Of a stretch of DNA of 64,000 nucleotides, positions 38,413 through 48,328 are shown piece by piece. Each line of letters starts with the position of its first letter. Position 1 is the stretch's first letter. This stretch comes from Loktanella sp. DSM 29012 (GTDB lineage Bacteria; Pseudomonadota; Alphaproteobacteria; Rhodobacterales; Rhodobacteraceae). Made by a program: the position numbers and the translations under genes. The DNA lies in assembly GCF_900110705.1 (NCBI RefSeq), contig NZ_FOEJ01000004.1:356580-420579 (forward strand), in the 5' to 3' direction. Under the pieces are notes generated by a model. That model searched no databases and was not told the origin of the DNA. It saw only the letters and a list, made by a program, of their open reading frames with translations.

Positions 38413-41253
38413 TCACTCGGCCGCTTCGGCGTAGGCCTCGAGTGGCGGACAGGTGCACAACAAATTCCGGTCGCCATAGACATTGTCGACCCGGTTCACG
38501 GGTGGCCAGTATTTGTCGACGCGGAATGCGCCGGGTGGGAAGCACCCCTGTTCGCGGGTGTAGGGACGGTCCCAATCGCCCACCAGATCCTCGACCGTAT
38601 GAGGCGCGTTTTTCAGCGGGTTGTTGACCGGGTCCATCTCGCCGCTGGCGACCATGTCGATTTCGGCACGGATCGCCAGCATCGCATCGCAGAACCGGTC
38701 CAGTTCTGCCTTGGTCTCGCTTTCCGTGGGTTCGATCATCAGCGTGCCTGTGACGGGCCAGCTCATCGTGGGGGCGTGGAACCCGCAGTCGACCAGACGT
38801 TTCGCGATATCGTCGACGGTGATCCCGTGTTCGGCAAAGGGCCGGGTGTCCAGAATGCACTCATGCGCCACGCGCCCGGATTTACCACGGTAGAGCACGT
38901 CAAACGCCCCCGACAGCCGTTCGGCCATATAGTTGGCGTTCAGGATCGCGACCCGCGTGGCCTGCGTCAGACCCGCGCCGCCCATCATCAGGCAATAGGC
39001 CCAGGAAATCGGCAGCAGCGACGGCGACCCATAGGCGGCAGCGGCCACAGCGCCTTCGCCCGTATTGGGGTCGCCGGGCAGGTGGTCGATCAGGTGCTCC
39101 TTGACGCCGATGGGGCCCATGCCGGGGCCTCCGCCGCCGTGGGGAATGCAAAACGTCTTGTGCAGGTTCAGGTGACTGACATCGCCCCCCAGATCGCCGG
39201 GGCGGGACAAGCCGACCATGGCGTTCATGTTGGCACCGTCGATATAAACCTGACCGCCATGCGCATGGGTGATGTCGCAGACCTCTTTCACCGTTTCCTC
39301 GAACACGCCGTGGGTGCTGGGATAGGTGATCATGCAGCCCGCAAGGTTTTCGGCGTGCAATTCGGCCTTGGCCCGGAAATCATCCAGATCAATGTCGCCG
39401 TTGTCCGCCGATTTGACGACGACGACCTTCCAGCCGACCATCTGAGCGCTGGCGGGGTTGGTGCCATGCGCGGACACGGGAATCAGGCAGACGTTGCGAT
39501 GACCCTCGCCACGCGCCTTTTGCCAGCGCGCGATGGTCAACAGCCCCGCGTATTCGCCCTGTGCGCCGGAATTCGGCTGCATCGAAATGGCGGCATACCC
39601 GGTAATGTCGCACAGCTTTGCGCTGAGGTCCTCGATCATATGGGTATAACCCTGTGCCTGATCCTTGGGACAATAGGGATGCAGCAACGCGAATTCGGGC
39701 CAGGAAATCGGCATCATCTCGGCTGCGGCGTTCAGTTTCATCGTGCAGGACCCCAGCGGGATCATGGCACGGTCCAGCGCCAGATCACGGTCGGCCAGAC
39801 GGCGCATGTAGCGCATCATTTCCGTTTCCGCCCGGTTCATGTGGAACACGGGGTGCGTCAGATAGGAGGTCTGGCGGATCATCGCATCTGGCATGCGGTA
39901 ATCCGCCGTCAGATCGGTGTCGCGATCCTGAATGCCAAAGGCACGCCAGACCTGCCGGATCGTGGCCGGACGGCAGCGTTCATCCATTGCAATGCCGACC
40001 TTGGTCTTGCCCACGCGGCGCAGGTTGATGCCCTCGTTGACGGCCGCTTGCATCACCCCGCGCTGCAGGGCACCGACCTCGACCGTGATGGTGTCGAAAA
40101 ACGCGTCCGGCTCGACCTTGAAGCCAGCGTCCTCGAGCCCGCGGGCAAGGCGCACCGTCTTGCGGTGAATGCGCTGCGCGATGGCTTTCAGTCCCTCGGG
40201 CCCGTGAAACACGGCGTAGAAGCCCGCCATCACCGCCAGCAGCGCCTGTGCCGTGCAGACATTCGAAGTCGCCTTTTCCCGGCGGATGTGCTGTTCGCGC
40301 GTTTGCAGCGACAAACGGTAGGCGCGGTTGCCATGGGCATCGACACTGACGCCGACAATCCGCCCCGGCATGCTGCGTGCATAGGCCTGTTTTGTGGCCA
40401 TGTAGGCCGCATGCGGACCGCCGTAACCGACTGGCACGCCAAAGCGCTGGGTCGATCCGACAGCGATATCTGCCCCCATCGCGCCGGGCTCTTTCAGCAG
40501 GCACAGCGCCAGCGGGTCGGCCGTCACGATGCCAACCGCGTTTTCCGCGTGCAAGGCTGCCATTTGCGCTGTGAAATCCCGCACGTGACCGTGGGTTCCG
40601 GGATACTGGAAAATCGCACCGAAGACCGCCGTTGCATCCAGCGCATCGGGGTCACCGACGATCACATCGATCCCCAGCGGTTCGGCCCGCGTGCGGATCA
40701 CGTTGATGTTCTGCGGGTGACAGTTTTCATCGACGAAAAACGCAGATGCCTTGGACTTGGCGACACGCTGCGCCATCGTCATCGCCTCGGCGCAGGCCGT
40801 GGCCTCGTCCAGCAGGGATGCGTTGGCGATTTCCAGACCCGTCAGGTCGCTGATCATGGTCTGATAATTCAGCAGCGCCTCCAGCCGGCCCTGAGAGATT
40901 TCAGGCTGGTAGGGCGTATAGGCCGTGTACCAGGCCGGGTTTTCCAGAATATTGCGCTGGATCGCCGGCGGCGTGACCGTGCCGTAGTAGCCTTGACCGA
41001 TCAGGGACGTCAGCACGGTATTCTGTTTCGCGACCTGCTGCATGTGCCACAGCAGTTCGCTTTCCGATTTGGGTTTGCCGAATTCCAGCGGTTCGGCCTG
41101 CCGGATTCCCGCAGGCAGGGTTTCGTCGATCAGCGCATCCAGCGAGGGCGCGCCGACGGTCTGCAACATGGCTTCCATCTCTTCGGGTGAGGGGCCGATG
41201 TGACGGCGGTTCGCAAAGTCATAGGGCAGGTAGTCCGTCGGCGTGTAGGTCAT
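38413..41253 (-). CDS. gcvP: Glycine dehydrogenase (decarboxylating), P-protein
   Basis: The 946-residue PLP enzyme decarboxylates glycine and passes the aminomethyl group to the lipoyl arm of GcvH. It is the single-chain form, in which the N- and C-terminal halves are related folds. The PLP lysine is in [17 protein letters not shown]. The start context [21 protein letters not shown] is normal for the family (shown in part: RRHIGP). It is nine bases after gcvH and the last gene of gcvT-gcvH-gcvP. Confidence 0.97.
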   Translation of the reverse strand: MTYTPTDYLPYDFANRRHIGPSPEEMEAMLQTVGAPSLDALIDETLPAGIRQAEPLEFGKPKSESELLWHMQQVAKQNTVLTSLIGQGYYGTVTPPAIQRNILENPAWYTAYTPYQPEISQGRLEALLNYQTMISDLTGLEIANASLLDEATACAEAMTMAQRVAKSKASAFFVDENCHPQNINVIRTRAEPLGIDVIVGDPDALDATAVFGAIFQYPGTHGHVRDFTAQMAALHAENAVGIVTADPLALCLLKEPGAMGADIAVGSTQRFGVPVGYGGPHAAYMATKQAYARSMPGRIVGVSVDAHGNRAYRLSLQTREQHIRREKATSNVCTAQALLAVMAGFYAVFHGPEGLKAIAQRIHRKTVRLARGLEDAGFKVEPDAFFDTITVEVGALQRGVMQAAVNEGINLRRVGKTKVGIAMDERCRPATIRQVWRAFGIQDRDTDLTADYRMPDAMIRQTSYLTHPVFHMNRAETEMMRYMRRLADRDLALDRAMIPLGSCTMKLNAAAEMMPISWPEFALLHPYCPKDQAQGYTHMIEDLSAKLCDITGYAAISMQPNSGAQGEYAGLLTIARWQKARGEGHRNVCLIPVSAHGTNPASAQMVGWKVVVVKSADNGDIDLDDFRAKAELHAENLAGCMITYPSTHGVFEETVKEVCDITHAHGGQVYIDGANMNAMVGLSRPGDLGGDVSHLNLHKTFCIPHGGGGPGMGPIGVKEHLIDHLPGDPNTGEGAVAAAAYGSPSLLPISWAYCLMMGGAGLTQATRVAILNANYMAERLSGAFDVLYRGKSGRVAHECILDTRPFAEHGITVDDIAKRLVDCGFHAPTMSWPVTGTLMIEPTESETKAELDRFCDAMLAIRAEIDMVASGEMDPVNNPLKNAPHTVEDLVGDWDRPYTREQGCFPPGAFRVDKYWPPVNRVDNVYGDRNLLCTCPPLEAYAEAAE

Positions 41254-41262
41254 GAATTCATC

Positions 41263-41625
41263 CTATCCGATCAGTTTCTTGTAGGCGGCCTCGTCGAGGT
41301 ATTCGTCCAGCTGGGACATGTCCTCGACCGACATCTTGAAAAACCAGCCGTCGCCGATGGGATCATCGTTCACCAGGCCGGGGTTATCGTTCAGCGTGGT
41401 ATTCACCTCGACGATTTCGCCCGATAGCGGGGCGAGGATGTCGGACGCGGCCTTGACCGATTCAATCACGACAGCCTCGTCGTCCTTGACGACCACGGCG
41501 CCTTCGTCCGGCAGTTCGACAAACACGATATCGCCCAGCTGCGTGGCGGCATGTTCGGTGATGCCGACCACGACAAGGTCATCCTCGACGCGCAGCCATT
41601 CGTGTTCTTCGGTGAATTTCAACAT
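41263..41625 (-). CDS. gcvH: Glycine cleavage system H protein
   Basis: The 120-residue carrier protein holds the lipoyl group on K58 in [15 protein letters not shown]. It begins [16 protein letters not shown], the family N-terminus. It shuttles the aminomethyl group from GcvP to GcvT, then is reoxidised by dihydrolipoamide dehydrogenase encoded elsewhere. It lies between gcvT (15 bases) and gcvP (9 bases). Confidence 0.97.
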   Translation of the reverse strand: MLKFTEEHEWLRVEDDLVVVGITEHAATQLGDIVFVELPDEGAVVVKDDEAVVIESVKAASDILAPLSGEIVEVNTTLNDNPGLVNDDPIGDGWFFKMSVEDMSQLDEYLDEAAYKKLIG

Positions 41626-41640
41626 GGGGTCTGATCCTTT

Positions 41641-42762
41641 TCAGCGTTTGAAATTGGCGGGGGTAAACGGCATCGCGGCCACGGTGACGGGCAGGCGTTT
41701 GCCCCGCAGTTCCGCACATAGGGCCGTGCCGGGGGCGGCAAACCCCCGGTCGATCAGGGCCATGGCAACTGGCCGCTGAACCGTCGGCCCGAATCCGCCA
41801 GAGGTGATGCGCCCGATTGGTGTTTGCGCATCTGCATCGGCAAAGATCTCCACACCCTCGCGCATGGGCGCACGCCCGTCAGGCAGCAGACCGACCCGTG
41901 CCGTGGGCGGGGCGTCTGCCAGTTCGGCACCGATGATATCCGCGCCGGGATAGCCGCCTGCGCGCGCACCACCGGGGCGGCGGACCTTTTGGATCGCCCA
42001 GGTCAGGCCAGCGGCAACGGGCGTCGTGGTGTCGTCGATATCGTGGCCATACAGGCAAAGTCCGGCCTCCAGCCGCAGGCTGTCGCGGGCCCCCAGCCCG
42101 ATGGGTGCCACATCGGGCAGGTCCAGCAACGCAACTGCAAGCGGTTCGGCCTGCGCGGCGGGCACCGAAATTTCATAGCCGTCCTCGCCGGTATAACCGG
42201 ACCGTGACACCCAGCAGGTCACCCCGGCCAGTGCCATGTCGATCACGTCCATGAACCGCATGGAGCGGGCGGCGGGGTTCAGCGTGGCCAGGGCATTCTC
42301 TGCCAGCGGTCCTTGCAGCGCCAGCAGGGCGCGGTCCGTCACCTCTGTCAGTTTCACGCCGTCCGGCAGATGCGCACGGATATGGGCGATGTCGGCGGCC
42401 TTGCAGGCGGCGTTGACGACCATGAACACGCTGTCCCCACGCCGTGCCAGCATCAGGTCGTCGCGGATACCGCCTGCGTCGTTGGTCAGAAATCCATACC
42501 GCTGACGCCCATCCGCAAGGCCTGCAATATCAACGGGAATCAGCGACTCCAGCGCCTGTGCGACCGCCGCGTACGATGGTCCCGCGACCACGCATTGGCC
42601 CATATGGCTGACGTCGAACAATCCCGCCTTGGTTCGTGTGTGCAGGTGTTCGGGCAGAACGCCCGTGTATTGCACGGGCAGGTCGTACCCGGCAAAGCCG
42701 ACGATCTTGCCCCCGAGGGCAACATGCAGATCAAAGAGCGGTGTCTTGCGGTTTTCGTCCAA
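41641..42762 (-). CDS. gcvT: Glycine cleavage system aminomethyltransferase, T-protein
   Basis: The 373-residue enzyme transfers the methylene group from the lipoyl arm to tetrahydrofolate and releases ammonia. The motif VSHMGQ (FDVSHMGQCVV), the central SRSGYTGEDGYE and the C-terminal glycine-rich PGGARAGG region are visible. The frame starts with TTG at 42762, seven bases after AAAGGA, since no ATG gives a family-like N-terminus. It is the first gene after the glycine riboswitch. Confidence 0.93.
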   Translation of the reverse strand: MDENRKTPLFDLHVALGGKIVGFAGYDLPVQYTGVLPEHLHTRTKAGLFDVSHMGQCVVAGPSYAAVAQALESLIPVDIAGLADGRQRYGFLTNDAGGIRDDLMLARRGDSVFMVVNAACKAADIAHIRAHLPDGVKLTEVTDRALLALQGPLAENALATLNPAARSMRFMDVIDMALAGVTCWVSRSGYTGEDGYEISVPAAQAEPLAVALLDLPDVAPIGLGARDSLRLEAGLCLYGHDIDDTTTPVAAGLTWAIQKVRRPGGARAGGYPGADIIGAELADAPPTARVGLLPDGRAPMREGVEIFADADAQTPIGRITSGGFGPTVQRPVAMALIDRGFAAPGTALCAELRGKRLPVTVAAMPFTPANFKR

Positions 42763-42817
42763 AGCGGTCCTTTCGCCGTGGCGCGCACGGGCATCCTGGG
42801 CCGCGTACGCGACCTGA

Positions 42818-42970
42818 TGCCCCCTCTGTCCGTTTGCCTGAGATCGCTATCCCGTCGGCGGGCACGAAAGGTGCCACTCTCCAGAGTGTTAAGACCCCTG
42901 TGGTCCTGTGGCCTGAGCGTTTCCGGGGCGGTTGCGCCTTCGGCACCGGGTGTTACCGGTTCTCCCACAC
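42818..42970 (-). ncRNA. Tandem glycine riboswitch controlling gcvT-gcvH-gcvP
   Basis: Read on the minus strand, two glycine aptamers follow one another. The first has GGGAGAACCGG, GGTGCCGAAGGCGCAACC and CCCCGGAAACGCTCAGGC. The second has CTCTGGAGAG and a later ATCTCAGGCAAACGGACAGAG. These are the conserved cores of the class (GGAGAG, GCCGAAGG, CTCAGGCAAA-GGACAGAG). The boundaries given are approximate. When glycine is bound the gcv operon is expected to be turned on. Confidence 0.92.
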
Positions 42971-42992
42971 GAGTCGTATGAAGGTTAGCCAG

Positions 42993-44384
42993 TTAGGCGG
43001 CTACCATCAAGCCATCGGCCTTGAGTTTCGCATGTGTCTCGTCCAGCGACTGCACGGCGCGGTCGATGAACTGGTCGATTTCCGCCTTGGTGATGACCAG
43101 TGGCGGTGAAATCACCATGCGGTCGCCCACGTGACGCATGACCAGGTTGTTGGCGAAACAGCGTTCGCGGCAGATGTACCCTGCCGTGCCCTCGTCGGAT
43201 TTGAATTTCGCGCGTGCCGCCTTGTCAGGTGTCATGCGGATTGATCCCATCAGACCCACGATGCTGGCGTCACCGACCAGCGGGTGGTCGATCAGGCCTT
43301 CCCACTTTTCGCGCAGGTAGGGCGCTGCGACATTCGCCACGTGATCGACGATCTTTTCATCCTCGAGGATGCGGATGTTTTCCAGCGCAAGTGCGGCCGA
43401 CAGCGGATGTGCCGCATAGGTGTAGCCGTGGTTGAATTCGCCCGCCTCGTTGATCGTGTTCGCCACGTCGTCCGACAGCAGCGATGCGCCAATGGGCGCG
43501 TAACCCGATGACATCCCCTTTGCGATGGTCATGATGTCGGGACGCAGATCCAGCGTCTGGCTGCCGAACCATTTGCCGGTGCGGCCAAAGCCTGTGATGA
43601 CCTCATCCGCGATCAGCAGAACGTCGTAATGCGCGCAGATGCGCTGGATTTCAGGCCAGTAAGTTGCGGGCGGCACGATGACACCGCCAGATCCCTGGAT
43701 CGGCTCCGCGATGAACGCCGCCACGTTGTCCTGACCCAACTCAAGTATCTTTTCCTCTAGCTGCTTGGCCCGTGCGAGCCCGAAATCTGCCGGATCGCTG
43801 TCGCCGCCCTGCATCCACCAGTCGGGCTGTTCGATATGTGCGACGTCGGGGATCGGCATGCCGCCCTGTGCGTGCATGAATTTCATGCCGCCCAGACTGC
43901 CTGATCCCATCGTGGACCCGTGATATCCATTCCAACGGCCAATCACGATACGCTTCGTCGGCTTGCCCTTGGCGGCCCAATAATGCCGCACAAGGCGCAG
44001 GTTGGTGTCATTCGCCTCTGACCCGGAATTGGCGAAATGCACATGGTTCAGGTCGCCGGGGGCAATCTGTGCCAGCTTGGCTGCCAATGTGACGGCCGGA
44101 ACGTGCGTGGTTTGAAAGAACGTGTTGTAAAACGACAGTTGTTCGATCTGCCGCTTGGCGGCCTCGGCCATTTCGGGACGACCATAGCCGATGTTGACGC
44201 ACCACAGCCCCGCCATCGCGTCCAGAATGCGATTGCCGTCGCTGTCGGTCAGCCACACGCCCTTGGCCGCCGTGATGACGCGCGCGCCTTTCTTGTTCAG
44301 CGCACTGCCATCGGTGAAAGGATGCATGTGATGAGCCGCATCCAGCGCCTGAAGCTCTTCGGTAGGCAGGTGATTCTCGAACAT
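42993..44384 (-). CDS. Class III PLP aminotransferase (putrescine/omega-amino acid type)
   Basis: The 463-residue enzyme is a fold type I, class III aminotransferase. The PLP lysine is in IMTIAKGMSSGYAPIGA, the cofactor-phosphate residues are in FANSGSEAND, and the ring aspartate is in LLIADEVITGFGRTG. It resembles enzymes annotated as putrescine-pyruvate (SpuC) or beta-alanine-pyruvate aminotransferases; the amine donor cannot be fixed from sequence. The ATG at 44384 is preceded by AAAGGA and preferred to a TTG at 44405. It lies upstream of the glycine riboswitch on the same strand, but the riboswitch separates it from the gcv genes. Confidence 0.85.
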   Translation of the reverse strand: MFENHLPTEELQALDAAHHMHPFTDGSALNKKGARVITAAKGVWLTDSDGNRILDAMAGLWCVNIGYGRPEMAEAAKRQIEQLSFYNTFFQTTHVPAVTLAAKLAQIAPGDLNHVHFANSGSEANDTNLRLVRHYWAAKGKPTKRIVIGRWNGYHGSTMGSGSLGGMKFMHAQGGMPIPDVAHIEQPDWWMQGGDSDPADFGLARAKQLEEKILELGQDNVAAFIAEPIQGSGGVIVPPATYWPEIQRICAHYDVLLIADEVITGFGRTGKWFGSQTLDLRPDIMTIAKGMSSGYAPIGASLLSDDVANTINEAGEFNHGYTYAAHPLSAALALENIRILEDEKIVDHVANVAAPYLREKWEGLIDHPLVGDASIVGLMGSIRMTPDKAARAKFKSDEGTAGYICRERCFANNLVMRHVGDRMVISPPLVITKAEIDQFIDRAVQSLDETHAKLKADGLMVAA

Positions 44385-44452
44385 CGGGCGTCCTTTCACG
44401 GTCAAAGTCTGGCGTCACGATTGCGCCCGGCGCATGGTATTGGCAAGCGGAT

Positions 44453-44563
44453 TTACACGATCGCCAGTCGGATCGCATAGGCGACGACGGTCAGGGCCGC
44501 CACCGAGGCGACCCAGATCGCGACAAACCATGCGACACGTTTCCAGGCCGGGCTCTTTGCCAT
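44453..44563 (-). CDS. Small DUF2474-type subunit of the bd oxidase
   Basis: The 36-residue peptide starts MAKSPAWKRVAWFVAIWVAS and has one transmembrane helix with a short basic cytoplasmic N-terminus. It matches the DUF2474 pattern, small proteins found directly after cydB (cioB) in alphaproteobacteria and thought to act like CydX. Its ATG overlaps the cydB stop by one base (TGATG), so it is translationally coupled. The stop is TAA at 44453-44455. Confidence 0.85.
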   Translation of the reverse strand: MAKSPAWKRVAWFVAIWVASVAALTVVAYAIRLAIV

Positions 44564-45576
44564 CAGTGATAGCCTTCTTCGGGGTCGATCTTGCCGCGAA
44601 ACACCCAATAGGCATAAGCCGTGTAGCCCAGGATGATCGGCACGAGGATGACCGTGCCCACCAGCGCGAACAGTAGACTGCTGTCAGGGGCGGCGGCCTC
44701 TCTGATCGTCAGGGCAGGGGGGATGATGTTTGGATAAAAGCTGATCCCGATCCCGATGAACGCCAGGACGAAAATGGCTTCGGCGGCAAAGAAGGGCGTC
44801 TTGTCCCGCCCGGTCGCCAAACCGTGAAACAGCAGGTAAATCGCGACGACCAAGGCGATGGGCACCGGCGAGGTATAAAGCGTGCCTGGCCAGTTGAACC
44901 AGCGGCCAAAGTATTCGGGGTCCTGAAATGGTGTCCAGACGCTGATGCCCGCCACGAATACCAGTGTGATGATCGCAAGCGGTTTGGCCAGATCGCGCAT
45001 GCGGTGACTGACGCCGCCGCTGGTTTTCATCACCAGCCAGGTCGCCCCCAACAGCGCATAGCCGCAGACCACGGCCACACCGGTGGCGATCGAAAATGGC
45101 GTCAGCCAGTCCCACCAGCCGCCGCCATAGGCACGGCCGTCGACCTCGATCCCCTGGACCAGCGCACCCAGGGCGATGCCCTGGCACAGGGCCGCGACAG
45201 CAGAGCCGCCGCAGAACGCAGAGTCCCATACCCTGCGCCAGCGCACGGTTTTCCACCGGTATTCAAAGGCGACACCCCGAAACACCAGCGCCAGCAACAT
45301 GATGATGATGGGCATGTAAAGCGCAGGCATGACGATGGCATAGGCCAGCGGAAACACGGCAAACAGACCGCCACCACCCAGCACCAGCCAGGTTTCGTTT
45401 CCGTCCCAGACGGGGGCGACGGAATTCATCATAACGTCCCGATCGCGGTCCGTATGGGCAAAGGGAAACAGAATACCCAACCCCAGATCAAAACCGTCAA
45501 GGATGACATAGACCAGAACCGCAAAGGCGATGATCCCCGCCCAGATGAACGACAGTTCAAAGATAACGTCAGGCAT
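44563..45576 (-). CDS. cydB: Cytochrome bd-type quinol oxidase subunit II
   Basis: The 337-residue membrane protein has about nine transmembrane helices and begins MPDVIFELSFIWAGIIAFAV. VLDGFDLGLGILFPF and WDGNETWLVLGGGGLFAVFP are the family hallmarks. It supports the haem-bearing CydA subunit in quinol oxidation and oxygen reduction without proton pumping. It follows cydA by three bases. Confidence 0.95.
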   Translation of the reverse strand: MPDVIFELSFIWAGIIAFAVLVYVILDGFDLGLGILFPFAHTDRDRDVMMNSVAPVWDGNETWLVLGGGGLFAVFPLAYAIVMPALYMPIIIMLLALVFRGVAFEYRWKTVRWRRVWDSAFCGGSAVAALCQGIALGALVQGIEVDGRAYGGGWWDWLTPFSIATGVAVVCGYALLGATWLVMKTSGGVSHRMRDLAKPLAIITLVFVAGISVWTPFQDPEYFGRWFNWPGTLYTSPVPIALVVAIYLLFHGLATGRDKTPFFAAEAIFVLAFIGIGISFYPNIIPPALTIREAAAPDSSLLFALVGTVILVPIILGYTAYAYWVFRGKIDPEEGYH

Positions 45577-45579
45577 TGG

Positions 45580-46992
45580 TCATTCTCCCGGTGCGAGGTT
45601 GCCGCGGTCCACCTGCTGGACCGGCGTGATCCCGGCGGTGCGGGTCGGGCCGTTGTCTTCGAGGTTTTTGGGCGCGCCCACGTCCTTGCCCATCAGGCGC
45701 ATGATGTAGAATGTGCCGGCCCCGAATACGAAGAAGTAAACCACGATGAAGGCGATCAACGATGCCGCGACGGCGGGTGCCGCGATGGGCGACAGGCTCT
45801 CGGATGTGCGCATCACGCCGTAGACGGTAAAGGGCTGGCGCCCGACCTCGGTGGTGATCCAGCCGGCCAGCACGGCGATGAAACCTGCAGGCCCCATCAA
45901 CACGGCTGTCCTGTGCAGCAGGGTCGAATCGTACAGCCGCTTGCGATAGCGCTGCACACCGCCCCAGATACCCACGGCCAGCATCGCGAACCCGATGCCC
46001 ACCATCACCCGAAAGCTGAAGAACACGATCGGCACGGGCGGTTCATCCGCGTCCGGAATCGTATCCAGACCGTCCAAGGGCGCATTCAGATCGTGTTTCA
46101 GGATCAGCGACGACAGCTTGGGGATCTCGACGGCATAGTCGATCCGCTTTTCCGCGGGGTTGGGGATGCCGAACAGGATCAGCGGCGCACCATCGGGGTG
46201 GCTGTCATAATGGCCTTCCATCGCCATCACCTTGGCCGGTTGGTGTTCCAGCGTGTTGATGCCGTGGAAATCACCCGCCGCAATCTGAAGCGGCGTGACA
46301 AGCAGCGCCATCCACATCGCCATGGAAAACATCTTGCGTGCGGCGGCGTCCGTGCGGTCCTTGAGTAGGTGCCAGGCACCCACGCCCGCCACCACAAAGG
46401 CGGTCGTCAGATATGCGGCCAGCACCATGTGCAGCAGGCGGTAAGGAAACGACGGGTTGAACACGATTTCCAGCCAGTTTTCCGGCACGAACTGGCCCAG
46501 CTCGTTGATGCTGTAGCCAGCGGGCGTCTGCATCCAGCTGTTCACACTCAGAATCCATGTGGCCGACATCAGCGTGCCAAACGCCACCATCGCCGTGGCA
46601 AACATATGAAGCCCGTTGCCAACGCGTTCACGCCCGAACAGCATGATGCCCAGGAAACCGGCCTCGAGGAAGAATGCCGACAGCACCTCATAGGCCATCA
46701 ACGGCCCGAGCACGGGGCCGGTCCGGTCCGAAAATACCGCCCAGTTCGTGCCGAACTGGTAGGACATGACGATCCCCGATACGACGCCCATGCCGAATGC
46801 GACGGCGAAAATCTTTTTCCAGTAGTCGAACAGCGCCCGGTAGGTCGGGTTTCCCGTCCTGAGCCAAAGCGCGTTCAGCACCGCGAGGAAACTGGCCAGA
46901 CCGATCGAAAAGGCGGGAAAGATGATGTGGAACGATACCGTGAATGCGAATTGCACCCGTGCGAGGATTTCTGCACTGAAACCTGACAGCAT
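45580..46992 (-). CDS. cydA: Cytochrome bd-type quinol oxidase subunit I (CIO-like)
   Basis: The 470-residue membrane protein carries haems b558, b595 and d. Ligand candidates are H22 in TVSFHIIFP and the histidine in YRLLHMVLAAYLT, with the quinol-loop KVMAMEGHY and the GRQPFTVYGVMRT segment typical of bd oxidases. The short Q-loop and the DUF2474 partner suggest the cyanide-insensitive (CIO) branch, so cioA is an equally fair name. The ATG at 46992 is preceded by AAAGGA; an in-frame start at 47040 adds 16 unrelated residues. It is divergent from the TRAP operon. Confidence 0.93.
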   Translation of the reverse strand: MLSGFSAEILARVQFAFTVSFHIIFPAFSIGLASFLAVLNALWLRTGNPTYRALFDYWKKIFAVAFGMGVVSGIVMSYQFGTNWAVFSDRTGPVLGPLMAYEVLSAFFLEAGFLGIMLFGRERVGNGLHMFATAMVAFGTLMSATWILSVNSWMQTPAGYSINELGQFVPENWLEIVFNPSFPYRLLHMVLAAYLTTAFVVAGVGAWHLLKDRTDAAARKMFSMAMWMALLVTPLQIAAGDFHGINTLEHQPAKVMAMEGHYDSHPDGAPLILFGIPNPAEKRIDYAVEIPKLSSLILKHDLNAPLDGLDTIPDADEPPVPIVFFSFRVMVGIGFAMLAVGIWGGVQRYRKRLYDSTLLHRTAVLMGPAGFIAVLAGWITTEVGRQPFTVYGVMRTSESLSPIAAPAVAASLIAFIVVYFFVFGAGTFYIMRLMGKDVGAPKNLEDNGPTRTAGITPVQQVDRGNLAPGE

Positions 46993-47114
46993 GATCTGTC
47001 CTTTCTGTTGGGAGCCGCAAGGCGGTCGCGGCCCATCCATGTCTGACGGCGATCGGATCGTTCAATGTCAGCCATGGTTCAGGTATCGCTACACCCGCTT
47101 TTGTGCCGCTGGCA

Positions 47115-47134
47115 AGTTTAGCATTGCTTAAACT
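47115..47134. promoter_or_regulatory. Inverted repeat between cydA and dctP
   Basis: AGTTTA at 47115-47120 and TAAACT at 47129-47134 form a perfect 6+6 bp inverted repeat with an eight-base centre, GCATTGCT. It lies 78-97 bases before dctP and 123-142 bases before cydA, in a 219-base divergent region. It may be an operator for one or both genes. No known regulator consensus was matched. Confidence 0.4.
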
Positions 47135-47211
47135 GGTCCGCGTCGGGATAGTTCCGGGCGATGACGCAGCGGACCCCGTGACCCTGCGTCGCACCAAAGG
47201 GAGGGAATGAA

Positions 47212-48258
47212 ATGAAAACGACACGCAGGTCACTGATGACTGCCGCGAGTGCGCTGGCCTTTGCCGCGCTGACCGCAACATCCGCCGTGGCGCAGGAGGT
47301 CACGCTGAAAATGCACCAGATGCTGCCGCAGCAGGCTGCGATCCCGTCGCAGATGCTGGAGGTCTGGGCCAACAACGTCGAAGAACAGAGCAACGGCGCG
47401 ATCAAGGTCGACCGCTATCCTGCCATGCAGCTGGGGGGTGTTCCGCCAGAGCTGGTGGATCAGGTGCAGGACGGTGTGGCTGACGTGATCTGGACCGTCG
47501 TGGGCTATACGCCGGGCCGGTTCCCCGCCACCGAGGTGTTCGAGCTGCCGTTCTTTGTCGATGACGCCCGCGCTGCGACCTATGCCTACTGGACCATGTA
47601 CGAAGAAAGCATGCGGGAAACCGATTTCCCCAACATGAAGATGTTGGCGACATTCGTGCACGGACCGGGCCTGTTCCACACCAAGGACCCTGTCGAAACG
47701 CCCGCTGACCTCGAAGGCATGAAAATCCGCGGTGGTTCGCGTCTTGTGAACCAGATGCTGGAACTGGTCGGTGCCACACCTGTCGGCATGCCCGTCCCCG
47801 GCGTGTCAGAGGCCCTGTCCAAGGGTGTGATCGACGGCACCACCCTGCCGTGGGAGGTAACGACCGCTGTGCGCAGCTCGGAGCTGGTGTCAAATCACAC
47901 GTCATTCGAGGGGGCGGGCCTGTATACCCTGACGTTCATCGTGGCGATGAACCAAGGTGTCTATGACGGGCTGTCAGACGAACTAAAGGCCGTGATCGAC
48001 AGCAATTCCGGTCTGGATTTTTCCATGCTGGGTGCTGACGTCATGCTGGACTTTGACGCACGCGGCATGACCATCGCAGAGGATCTGGGCAACAACTTCA
48101 TAGAAATCGATGCGGCCACGGTCGAGGCAGAATGGGTCCCTGCGGTGCAGCCGATCTATGAAAGCTGGGTCGCCGACATGAACGAACGCGGCTATGACGG
48201 TCAGGCCCTGATCGACCGCGCGCGGGCACTGATGGACGAATACAAGGCAGCGAACTAA
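47212..48258 (+). CDS. dctP: TRAP transporter substrate-binding protein (DctP family)
   Basis: The 348-residue protein has a signal peptide with a twin-arginine-like start (KTTRRSLMTAASALAFAAL; cleavage after SAVA) and a DctP-type binding fold. The family arginine-containing substrate region is visible in LEGMKIRGGSRLVNQMLELVG, with NGVSEALSKG-like GVSEALSKGVIDG following. It captures an organic acid for the DctQM permease. The ligand is not predictable from sequence. The gene is followed by a strong hairpin. Confidence 0.9.
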   Translation: MKTTRRSLMTAASALAFAALTATSAVAQEVTLKMHQMLPQQAAIPSQMLEVWANNVEEQSNGAIKVDRYPAMQLGGVPPELVDQVQDGVADVIWTVVGYTPGRFPATEVFELPFFVDDARAATYAYWTMYEESMRETDFPNMKMLATFVHGPGLFHTKDPVETPADLEGMKIRGGSRLVNQMLELVGATPVGMPVPGVSEALSKGVIDGTTLPWEVTTAVRSSELVSNHTSFEGAGLYTLTFIVAMNQGVYDGLSDELKAVIDSNSGLDFSMLGADVMLDFDARGMTIAEDLGNNFIEIDAATVEAEWVPAVQPIYESWVADMNERGYDGQALIDRARALMDEYKAAN

Positions 48259-48281
48259 GTCAGCGCGCTGACAATGCGACG

Positions 48282-48305
48282 GGCGGCCGCCACACAGCGG
48301 CCGCC
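48282..48305 (+). terminator. Hairpin between dctP and dctQ
   Basis: GGCGGCCGC (48282-48290) pairs perfectly with GCGGCCGCC (48297-48305) across a six-base loop, followed by ACTTTTA. The T-tract is short, so partial termination or 3'-end protection of the dctP message is more likely than full termination. Confidence 0.65.
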
Positions 48306-48328
48306 ACTTTTATCCGGGGGGGGCGGTT

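Noticed and set aside
38332..41190. 952-residue open frame on the plus strand opposite gcvP
   Set aside because: Antisense shadow of gcvP with biased composition and no recognised domain.
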